64,000 nt of DNA from Pelecanus crispus (Eukaryota; Chordata; Aves; Pelecaniformes; Pelecanidae): contig NC_134644.1 of NCBI RefSeq assembly GCF_030463565.1, positions 149,693,967-149,757,966 on the forward strand, read 5' to 3'. Below, one piece after another: positions 1 through 8,870 of this stretch. The translations under genes and the position numbers were made by a program. How positions within the stretch are numbered: position 1 is the stretch's first letter; every line of letters begins with the position of its first letter. The notes under the pieces are model-generated. The model ran no database searches. It was not told the origin of the DNA and was given only the letters and a program-made list of their open reading frames with translations.

Positions 1-122
1 CTCTCCTTGTACTGCAGACTAATTTGTTTTGATGCTCACAGGATGTATATCCTGAGATTGAAATAAATATGCTGAAACATGTATGACCTGGACACATCTT
101 TATTTTATTCTTTTGGCTCCAG

Positions 123-194
123 ATCCAGTTCCATCCTGAGAAGGTAAAACCACCGCCAACAGAGAGAGAAGCAGAAATCCAAAAACCCAAATAG
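123..194 (+). CDS. possible last coding exon of an unidentified upstream gene
   Basis: A pyrimidine-rich tract ending in CTCCAG at 117-122 resembles a splice acceptor. It is followed by 23 open codons with a charged, proline-rich peptide (it starts IQFHPEKVKPPP and ends EIQKPK) and a TAG at 192-194. An AATAAA follows about 90 bp later, so the layout fits a terminal exon plus 3' UTR. I do not recognise the peptide. In mammals the gene upstream of SDC2 is PTDSS1, but this tail does not resemble the PTDSS1 C-terminus as I know it. The stretch is short enough to be chance. Confidence 0.2.
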   Translation: MQFHPEKVKPPPTEREAEIQKPK

Positions 195-283
195 CTGTGA
201 TAAGGCTTGACATAGACAGATGCTCACTTGCTGTTGGAATATATGTTTTTTAAAAATATATATTTATATATTTATATTTGAAC

Positions 284-289
284 AATAAA
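284..289 (+). promoter_or_regulatory. possible polyadenylation signal AATAAA
   Basis: A canonical AATAAA lies in AT-rich DNA 90 bp after the TAG of the candidate terminal exon. No GT-rich downstream element is obvious. The hexamer is common by chance in AT-rich sequence, so this depends on the exon call. Confidence 0.2.
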
Positions 290-294
290 GTATG

Positions 295-3200
295 AGCAGG
301 CAAGAGGTAGCAGATACTGTTTTAAAATACTTTCATCAATTATATACAAATCTGGACTAACTTTAGCATGCTCCGTATATTATATGGGCAAGTCCTGCAG
401 TATCTGTTTACTGCCATAAGTTAGGAGGTGATAAGTGGTGTCAATTAATTACAGTGGGTTTTTTTGTGTGTGTGCAAGCATTACTCATATGGGTAGAGAT
501 TTCCAGGGCCAGACAACAGAAATCAGTTAACCCAAGTGTGACATGTTGTGCATTGTATTTTAAGAGTAACATTAAGAAAACATTTGCTATAAAAACATAT
601 AAGCTACAAAGCAAAGTACTCGGAGTTGAGAAACATCAGAATTAAGGTTGTTCTTGCAGCTAATGCCTTATGATACCATCTTTAATTACAGTCATCTTTG
701 TCAGTGTCTCCGTAGCTTTCAACTTCTGCAACAAAACGCTGCATGGATCGTACCGACAACATTATCTCTCACTACGCAGCCTGTTATTTATGCTGATCAG
801 CCAATGCAGAGTGTTGGGGCAGACAGACATCTTCCCATTGCTATTTGCTGACAGCAGAGGAACGTGGAGTGTTACGTCCGGCGGTGGTAATTTTGAGGTC
901 TGGAGGAGAACACAGTTGCCCAATGATGGGCACCATCTTGTCTTTGGCAGGACCTTCTCCCTCTCCTTCTTCTCCCGGCCACCCCAGACACTGCATCACC
1001 CCGCTTTCCTCCCTCACTGCCCCTGCAGGTATCACCTACCGTGGGTCTGATGGCCCGGCACTCACCCCTCTGTGTCAACGCCTTCCTCCACTCTCGCTCT
1101 TGTCCTTCTCCCACCGTGCTGCTCTCTCCTTGTATCCCTCCTCTTCCTCCTCACTCTCCAACTCTTACAACCACTGCCCCTCTCTTCATTCCTCCATGAG
1201 TAAATCAAATTCCCTTCTCTTCCCCTTCACTGTGCAGGCACACACAGCAGACCTTGTCTCGCAAGTGCTGAGAGGAAATCTACAGCCAGACCTTTTATTT
1301 GGAGACCAACCGCAGAGAGATTTCAGTGGCTCTGAGCTGGAACATGCCCGGCCTAGACGGGATTTTTAGATGTCAGAATTTAACAAGTCTCTACCAAGCA
1401 TGCACAAACTGCAAAGACAGTAATACTTAGACATGGTCCAAATTTGGGAATAATTTCCCAAATGTGTTGAAAAGCAAATTTCTGGTGTTTGGTTGACTCC
1501 TTTTGCCAAATTTTTGCTCTCTGCTTCCATGCATGGAGGTAAAACATCTTCTCAGAGAAATGTTTGAAGGAATTTGGCTTACCATAGACAAAATAACATA
1601 CTTTCTCCTAACCTTGCTCTTGGATACAGATGCACCATTCTTGATAAAACTTGCAAAACAAAAATAAAACAAAACAAATAAAGTCAGCCGGAGGCTCATA
1701 CCCAGCATAGGAAATTTCAGCTTGATGCATTAAACTTTGGCAAATGTATAAGCAACTGACAACAAGATATAATAATGAAAAAGTGTTGGGCAATCTCTGC
1801 CACTATAATTCATAACTCCTACACATTTTAAGATAATGGAAATTACTCATGTTCATCAGGAATTGAATAGATGCCTCTGTTATTACTTGTATTATTCAGT
1901 TAGCAACAGCCGCCAAATGTATGTCTAACTGACTTTCATTAACTTCAGCAGTATACCTGGCAGAATTAAAATCTATTTCAATTCAACCCTTCCGTATTTT
2001 TCTCCTGATGTACCGCATACAAACCTTAACCACGATATCATCTTTTGGGATAATAAACTAAATCAACAATGCACTTCATTTGCAGGGATCATCACGTATG
2101 AGACACTTCCAGGTATGCAAATATCTGAGGCAAATATTGAGCCATGGCTCTAAATGAAACTTTCAGAGATAAAGAATTATCTTTTGTATTTTAAAGGTAC
2201 ATTTTGTTCTAACAAAAAAAAAAAAAAAGAAAGTGTAATAGCCTTGGCTAGAATGGCAGAGTGGTAAATTTTATCCTGTTCAGGAGGCCAGCACAAAGTG
2301 ACACTGAATGTCTTACGGCAGTTAACATTGAGAGCCAAAGCTGGGAATATAATGTTTCTTTGGTGAAGTTTCATAATTTTTTGGTGGTCTTAGCTGTCAG
2401 TACTGTGTCATTCACTTTGCTTATCGTGCTTGGTAGGCACCTCCCCTGGAAAAGAGACCCCCAAATCAGCAAGGCACTCGAGGCATATATTTTATGTTTA
2501 AAAGCTTCAGCAACTTGCTGAACAGCAGGGAATGAGCCCTGCTCTAGGACCGCTGCCAAAGGTGGACTTTAATGCCAGGTGCAAAGGCCATCTTTGATTC
2601 TGGATGAGCGACTGGTTCAGATGTCCCCCTCTAGGCGGGGGTCACGACTTTCTGAAGGTAACTCCTCTGGAAAGCTGGTTAACGCCATTCTTGCCAAGCA
2701 AGAGATTATTCCAGATCCCCCCCTGCCCACCCCACCTGCAGCATCCCCCTCTGCAGCCATTGCTGGAGTGAAGCCCCCAGCCTACGTTTATCTCTCTGTC
2801 TCTTTGCATCAATAATCACTCCTTTTGTTGCACAACAACAAACACAACCCAGCTCCATTTTCAGGCTGCTCCTGGACTGCTTCACCCAACCCACCATCTC
2901 TTAGGAGAGAGCTTCTTGTGCTCTGTCCGTAGTGCAAGTCTTTTATTTTCTTCTTTATTAGGCCTCCCTACCGCTATTCTTTTCCATGGAAAGTGAACAA
3001 AAAAGTTTTGTTTGCTGCAAGTTTTCTGTTGACAGTTGTTGCCCAGCTAAGTTGCAGGCCAAGCTCAGACTTTCTGTTGCATTCATATAAAGCCCAGCAT
3101 TATAAATCACCTTATAAACCACCAACAGTCCAACTGTATGGCCCTGGTGGTGCCACAGCAGACACAACAAGCACTGGTTGCTTAACAGTGCCCTTAGCTC

Positions 3201-5988
3201 CTGCCATGCTGTTGCTTCAGCTATCAGGGAGCGCCCGGTTCTGTGCAGACATATTTTGTATTTCATATCTAACCAAAATAAACAGATAGATGGAATAAAA
3301 AATAAATAGCCTGCATAAGTTTATGATTCAGAAGCTGCAGAGCAGAAGAGGCCTTTGAATCAAAGAGAAACAAAGATGTCCTGAGTTATTTTGGGGATGC
3401 TTAGAAGAGGTACCCTTGCAACAAGAGCCTGTTGAAGAAGGATGCATGTTCATATAATTACACTATTAAGAACTGATGCAGAAAAGAACCATTCAGTGGC
3501 GTGTTACCAAAAATTGCTGCCACCTCTCCTGTGGTTCAATGGTCCCATGAGCACCAGTCCCATCCTACCACATCCCTGAATTCAGATTGTAATACAGAAA
3601 TGAACATGACTGCACTTGTAAATATTTAGTGAGACATTTTTATAGAAGAGATGGGTAGTTCTATGGTTCTCAAATTAGAAACGTAAAATTTGGGAGTTTG
3701 GAGATGTAGTAATAAATCTCACTCTGAACTGTCCTACCAACATATTTTAGCAAGTTTATATCAGACCATTGCCGGCATGGATTCAAACAGATTTCATGTC
3801 AGCTGCTTTCTTCCTTTTCACAGGCTCTGCTCCTCTTTGAATAAGTTATTTGGGAGAATTTGCCACCTCTTATGACCTTTGAATGAGATGCCAAGGCTAT
3901 CCCATCCTGGGCACAAATGCAGCCACTGATCTTTTATACAACAAACATTAGCTCCAGCCAACGCCACCTCATCACCCGCTTGACTGCAGCGTGAGGCTCA
4001 GGGTGTTGCTGTGTTCTCTGGTGCTTTGGGCCAAGCGTTCTCAATCACACCTTGTACTATTGGCCAAATCTTAATGGAGAAACGGCATTATTAGGAGCTC
4101 TCCTCCCCATGTAGATCTCTTTCCTTAGCCCTCCTGGTCGTGCAAGTCACCTGGAGGACTTGGCCACGCAGAAATAAATGCTTGGGAAGCACTCGGGAAC
4201 TTGTTATGATGAGCATACTTATCCTTAATGGTGCCTTGGTAGCCATAGGCTGGAAATCTTTTTCCCAAGATTTCCAAAGTTGCTTTTTTGCACAGCTCCC
4301 ATCTCTTTCTAACCATGACTCTTCCCTAAAATTCCAGAAACTCCATGGCTCATCCCACTAAATGGGTCCTGCAAAGTCTCTGCTCTGTAGCACTCCTAGC
4401 TTTAGAAATGTTTGCATTTGTGTGAAGTCACCCAGTGCTTTGACTGCACAGTGCAGGCAACATAGGCTACAAATCCAGAAGGTTTATCTCCCCCTAGGAG
4501 AGACCTAGGGCTGAATTTTCAGATTTGGTGGACATTTGGGTTATAGTTGGGGCTTTTCTCTGGTTGATAACCACATTGCACATGCTACACGCGAGGTCCT
4601 CTTGCATCCTTCCAGCATATAACACATTTTGTAAAAAAAGGGCCTTTGGTGAAGTTTGTCCCTTAATCCCACCTTAATCCCACTCCAGCCTGGTTTGACT
4701 CGATGTCGGGGTTGTGATTGGGTGGCCAGTGCCCGTCGGAGAGCTGGGGGGACTCGGGGTGGCACAAAGGCAGCGTGGTGATCGCTGCCTGACAGTCTGC
4801 ATCAGAAATGCCCAGGCCTGCAGCTTTCTCTTGGCAGCTCTGTCTCATCACCTGGCTCCGATTACCCTCTCATTGCAGTTCTTATTACATAATTCCTTTG
4901 GGTTAAAAACACTTGGTTTCAGCTTCATGTGGGGTTTTCCACTTGCCTCTGTCCCTGTAAAATCAGGGCGACATGAGGAGCAGGTGCTGGAGCACTTGGC
5001 TGTGATAAGGTAGCACAGCCGTTCTCCATGGGACCATGCGGGGAAATGCTCCTAGCGCAGCACGGTCCTCCCAGCTGGAGGGCTCAGGAGTGTGGGGAGG
5101 GAGCAACTGGCTCCCAATTCAATCTTTTGTTATTTCTGTCACCTACAAGGGTCATGATTTCTTTTCCAAATCATCTCTCTGGCTTCTGGTCTTCAGTTCT
5201 GCTCCTTCTAGTGTTAGCGCGTGTCCTTAGCTTTGTGCTTGGCATCAGAGATTGCCCCTGCACAGGTTTAAGGATGTGTGTAGGCATTTGAAGGTTTTGT
5301 AGGTCTTAGCCCCGAGTCCTTCATGGGCACTGCCCGTATGGACACTCGTGGTCCATGAGGAGCCCATTAGCTGCTGTTGTCTTTGCCTGAGGAAGGCCTT
5401 CCCTTAGCTGGTTGCAGACGATATTTTGGTCTTTGATAGATTCTACTGAGTACGTAAATCCCTGATAATCATGGATTGTAACATGAAAGAAAAGGTGATC
5501 TTGGTTTATTTATTAAAGACGTGCCTGAAAGGCCTGAACGCTAAAAAAAATACACTTGTGTAGTGAATCACCTGCCCCTTTGTGTCTGACAACCCTTAGG
5601 ATGCTTCCTGTACTCAGCTTCTCTGTCTTCACATTTGCTCTTTCATGTTATTTGTTTCTAATGTGGCGTTCTGTTTTCCTGCTGTTAAGGATCCTGCCAA
5701 CATAAGGAATGCTATTTCTGGTTTCCGCTTTGACTTGGGGCAAGTTGCAACCCTTTATCTCTCCCATCCCTGCAGACGGGGGTGCCTGTAAGACCCCGTG
5801 CCTATGTGAGGTCCTACACATTTGGCCCAACCGGAGTTTTCCTCTCTTTACTTCACTGCACTTCACTCACCCACATCAAACAGCGCTGAAATTGTTGCTT
5901 AGTTGGATTGCAATCCTGCTGCCTACCAAGGAAGAGGATACACAGAATTGGGTCCTAAGTATTTGCAACATACTTGGAAGTAGAAGGA
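295..5988. other. intergenic DNA upstream of SDC2, no gene recognised
   Basis: Both strands hold only short open frames with no recognisable protein similarity, no paired splice signals and no family motifs. A pyrimidine-rich stretch (about 950-1230, many CTCC/TTCC blocks) accounts for the overlapping ORFs there of up to 174 codons. A run of 15 A is at 2214-2228. Distal regulatory elements could lie here but cannot be recognised by eye. Confidence 0.6.
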
Positions 5989-6015
5989 TTATATTAAACA
6001 GTCTGTTTAATATAA
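5989..6015. repeat. 27-bp perfect palindrome
   Basis: The arm TTATATTAAACAG (5989-6001) is followed by a single central T and its exact reverse complement CTGTTTAATATAA (6003-6015). The arms are 13 bp and AT-rich. It lies about 1.8 kb upstream of the SDC2 start codon, outside any recognised gene. Confidence 0.9.
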
Positions 6016-7050
6016 GGAATGTATTAAATGATCTGTGTGTGATACCCACGAGGAGCAGACCATTGAAAATCTGATAAGATTTCAGTGGGGAATACAGCCT
6101 AAAAATCAATGACATGGCATGTCCGGAAGGTGGATCTAGAAATAGCAAGCATGGTAACTGTTGAGAGGTATCACGTTCCTGGGACTGTGTCACGCACAGC
6201 GAGAGTGCTCCAGGCACAGCCACCTACCCCTCTGGGGACAAGGGTCCTGCTGCTTCCCAGCACGGAGCCAGCTGCTGCACCCACACCGCACAGGGATCTC
6301 CAGGGATGCGTCTTTGGCTGGAAGAGGCTGGGAAGGTGATGAGTGGGGTGAGGGACTGCTTGTGCCAAATTTATTTTATTTTCTTACATGGCATTCCTGT
6401 TTTGATAGGAGGGCAACCAGAGCGGGAGATGAAGGTGGTTGGGATCTCAACACCAGCCGTCAGCCAAAGCGCTCCACAGAGCACAGGGTGAGCAAGGCGA
6501 AGGGTGTGGAAAAACATCTGCCTGGGAAAAACAACCGCCCGGGGAATCTTCCTGGGCTCTTCCTGCCCCCTCCGGGGCGGGGGTCCTCTAAGAGGGATAG
6601 GTTTTGCTAAAACGAAAGACACCACCCCGGTCCTCGTAACCATTCGACTCGCGCTATAAAACACTGCCTGCAGCCTTCTGAATTAAATCACAAGTGGTAG
6701 TTTGCAAGCGAGACTGATATATTTCGCTTTCCTGGTTATTGCTCCTTTCCCATGTCCAATGACTGAGGTAATATATGGACACGTTCAGCGGTGGAAACAT
6801 GCTGGCATAGGCGAGCGTGTCGGGCTGAGGCTCCTAAGCTCCGCAACACCACCATTTTCCCCAGTTGAGAAATACCATGGACTAGTCATAGCAAGACTTC
6901 TTGTTTTGGCTTCTGGAGCACGCATTCTTGGGGCTGTCAATTCTTGCAATATTTATTTTGAAGACATAGCTCCTGGATCCATGTAACTAGGTGCAAAGCG
7001 CAGCCCTCCCTTGCTTGCCACCCCCCTCACCCCTAAAAGTTTCTAGTCTT
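6016..7050. other. SDC2 upstream flank, no gene recognised
   Basis: This is intermediate-composition DNA between the palindrome and the CpG-rich promoter region. GC content rises around 6180-6600. The overlapping frames of up to 149 codons on both strands have no recognisable similarity. It is a plausible place for proximal regulatory sites, but none is individually supportable. Confidence 0.5.
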
Positions 7051-7320
7051 CTTGTCGAGGGAGAAAAGTCCGAAAAATCGAACCGCGGGGCAGAAGGCCA
7101 AGCGGGGACCCAAAACGGGCTGGCATTTGGGGAATGTCCCCCTTGCCCGTGATGTTTAACGCCCCCCAGTCCTCTTTTTTTGCGACCCTCGATGCTGCCA
7201 CCCAGGCGAGCCGGGGAGGGCGGCGCGGAGCAGCGATGCGAAATGCGGCGGCAGAGCGCTGAAAACCCGCGGCAGCGGCCAGATTTCCCTTGCGGAGAGG
7301 GAGCCTTCCCACCTCCCCGC

Positions 7321-7327
7321 CTTTATA
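7321..7327 (+). promoter_or_regulatory. TATA-like element
   Basis: CTTTATA lies in otherwise GC-rich DNA about 490 bp before the SDC2 start codon. If it is used, transcription would begin near 7350 and give a coding-exon leader of roughly 460 nt. CpG-island promoters often lack a functional TATA box, so this is tentative. Confidence 0.3.
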
Positions 7328-7366
7328 CCGGGCCAGCCCCCGCTCGGGCGGCCCGCGGTGCTGCTC

Positions 7367-7537
7367 ATGTTTTCCACTGGGGGGGAGGACGAGAGAGGGG
7401 AGACCGGGGCGGAGGAGGAGGAGGAGGAGGAGGAGGGGAGGGGGAAAAGTTGCTTGAATTTGCGAGGGGCGAGCGCCGGCGGCGGCGGCGCGCCGCCTCC
7501 TTCCACTGGCTGGGGGAGCTGCCAATCTGTGTTGTAA
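7367..7537 (+). other. candidate upstream ORF in the SDC2 leader
   Basis: An ATG at 7367 opens a 56-codon frame that stops with TAA at 7535-7537. It ends 275 bp before the SDC2 ATG and is in a different frame. The GGA repeat is read as a run of eight glutamate codons. The start context (CTC before ATG, T after it) is weak. It matters only if transcription starts upstream of 7367, which is unknown. It is more likely to tune translation than to make a functional peptide. Confidence 0.3.
7411..7436. repeat. GGA trinucleotide microsatellite, about 8 copies
   Basis: Uninterrupted GGA units lie in a purine-rich block (7381-7450) upstream of the SDC2 start codon. Such purine-rich, G-rich tracts can form triplex or G-quadruplex structures and often vary in length between individuals. 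Confidence 0.85.
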
Positions 7538-7812
7538 TCCTGCAGGAATTTCTGCGGGGTTTAACTGGGAGCCGCGCCGCCGCCGCCGCGCACTCGGGGC
7601 GGAGGGAGGGAGGGCGGCGGAGCCGGCAGCCTGCAGCCCGGGCGCCCCAGCGCCGCGCAGCACCGGGCCCGCCGGGCGGAGCGGAGCGCGGAGCGGAGCG
7701 AAGGAGCGCGGCGGGCCGGACCGGACCGAGGGGCGCCCGCGGCCCTGCCCCGGGCGCCGCCGCTGCCCGGTTTCTCCTTTGTGCCCGGCCCCAGGCGGAC
7801 GCCGCGGGAATA

Positions 7813-7872
7813 ATGCGGGGCGTGTGGCTAGCGCTCACCGTCAGCTTCGTGGCCTGCGCCTCCGGGCAGCCG
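7813..7872 (+). CDS. SDC2: syndecan-2, coding exon 1 (signal peptide)
   Basis: The exon encodes MRGVWLALTVSFVACASGQP and then meets a strong splice donor, CCG|GTGAGT, with the GT at 7873-7874. Known family pattern: human syndecan-2 begins MRRAWILLTLGLVACVSAES and its first intron falls at the same codon position in phase 0, which matches the pattern here. The peptide is a signal sequence: Arg at residue 2, a hydrophobic core from about residue 4 to 16, and a probable cleavage after Gly18 by analogy with the human protein. The start was chosen because it has A at -3 and gives the family N-terminus. The upstream sequence is open in the same frame back past 7180, but homology favours this ATG. 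The mature product is a type I membrane heparan sulfate proteoglycan acting as a co-receptor for growth factors and matrix at the cell surface. The remaining exons are downstream. Confidence 0.93.
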
Positions 7873-7895
7873 GTGAGTGCCGGGGGGGGCGGCGG

Positions 7896-7930
7896 CGGGA
7901 CGGGACGGGACGGGACGGGACGGGACGGGA
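7896..7930 (+). repeat. CGGGA pentanucleotide repeat, 7 copies
   Basis: Seven perfect CGGGA units are followed by CGGGGGCGG, and a run of eight G (7882-7889) precedes them. The array begins 23 bp after the SDC2 exon 1 splice junction. The strand copied into pre-mRNA has many GGG triplets with two-base loops, a pattern that readily supports G-quadruplex folding. Confidence 0.92.
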
Positions 7931-8049
7931 CGGGGGCGGCCGCCCCGGCTCCGTCTGCCGAGTGCGGGGCGCGCAGCCCCGGCATCGCCGCCCGCCGGGG
8001 CAGTTGTAGGTGGCTGAGCGCTCTGCAAGCAGCAGCACCCCCCGCAACC

Positions 8050-8063
8050 AAAAAAAAAAAAAA
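8050..8063. repeat. A14 homopolymer
   Basis: A run of 14 A, followed by CC and a further A5, lies inside the CpG-rich part of intron 1. It is a simple low-complexity tract. Confidence 0.9.
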
Positions 8064-8844
8064 CCAAAAAGACCCCCGTGAAGCCCACGAAGCCAAGCGG
8101 AGCACCCTGCCGCCCTCCAGCGAGCTTCGCCCGAAGTTTGACGCCACGACCCAGCCGCCTGCCAGCCCCGGACCCCCCCCCCGGTGCCTCTTTCGCTGCC
8201 GCCCCGGGTAGGGGGGGCTGCCCGGCGGCCGCGGGGCGGAGCGGCGCGGGGTTGGGGCCGGGAGCCCTCGGGGCGCTGCGTCCCGCGGGGCTTCGTGCCT
8301 GTCCCGGCCCAGCGCCGGGAGCCGCCGCGCCGCGCCGCGTCCGAGCGGCCGCCCCCGGGAAACGCCGCCTCCGCCGGGCTCCGCGGGCCGTCAGGCGGGA
8401 GCGTCTCCTTGCAAGATCAACCCGCCCCGGCCGGTTGCTAAAAAGAGCGAAAAAAGCTGTAATTACCCTTGGCTGCGCGGCTCCGGACACCCCCACCCCC
8501 CCCAAACCCCTTCGGGTACGCCGCGCTGCTGCGCCTTTCCTTGCGCGGGTGCGCAGCGCTGCGCGCCTCCCGGCCAGCCGCCCGTCCCCGCCGCCGCGCT
8601 GCCGCTGCCGGCTCCGCGCAGCCCGGGCCCGCCGCCGGGGCTTGCTGCGGGGCGCTGGGGGCGATGCCGCTGTGGACGCTTTTTTCCCAGCCGCAAGTGT
8701 ATTTGCTCACCGGGCACCTCTGCTTAATGCAATCAACTCGGCTGCCGGGATTTGTACCTCTGGAAGAGCCACTCTCCGGCGAAGCGCTCCCACCCTTTCG
8801 CCGGACAGAGCCGGTGAAGGCCGGCCGGAGGGTTTTAGTCTTTG

Positions 8845-8866
8845 AGATCTGAGATCTTTTAGATCT
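8845..8866. repeat. three AGATCT palindromes in 22 bp
   Basis: AGATCT occurs at 8845-8850, 8852-8857 and 8861-8866, at the downstream edge of the CpG-rich region. It is a short clustered self-complementary sequence that could fold back on itself. No function is assigned. Confidence 0.85.
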
Positions 8867-8870
8867 GAGA

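Larger units (their letters stand above)
7050..8840 (+). promoter_or_regulatory. SDC2: CpG-island promoter region of SDC2
   Basis: GC content and CpG density rise sharply here and fall again after about 8840. The region surrounds SDC2 coding exon 1. It contains several GC-box-like GGGGCGG/GGGCGG blocks, GCGGA repeats at about 7676-7700 and GGA repeats at 7411-7436. CpG islands over the first exon are typical of vertebrate syndecan promoters. The transcription start cannot be fixed from sequence alone, so exon 1 is annotated only for its coding part. Long ORFs on both strands here reflect the scarcity of stop codons in GC-rich DNA. Confidence 0.85.

Noticed and set aside
845-1369. 174-codon plus-strand ORF
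   Set aside because: Much of it translates a pyrimidine-rich tract into Ser/Pro/Leu. There is no recognised family and several overlapping frames are similarly open.
7365-8147. 260-codon minus-strand ORF across the SDC2 promoter
   Set aside because: It overlaps the SDC2 first exon in a CpG-rich region where stops are scarce on both strands. The peptide is low-complexity Ala/Arg/Pro and simply translates the GGA and CGGGA repeats.
8078-8845. 255-codon plus-strand ORF after exon 1
   Set aside because: Low-complexity Arg/Ala/Pro translation of the CpG island inside intron 1, with no domain, no splice context and equally open frames on the opposite strand.
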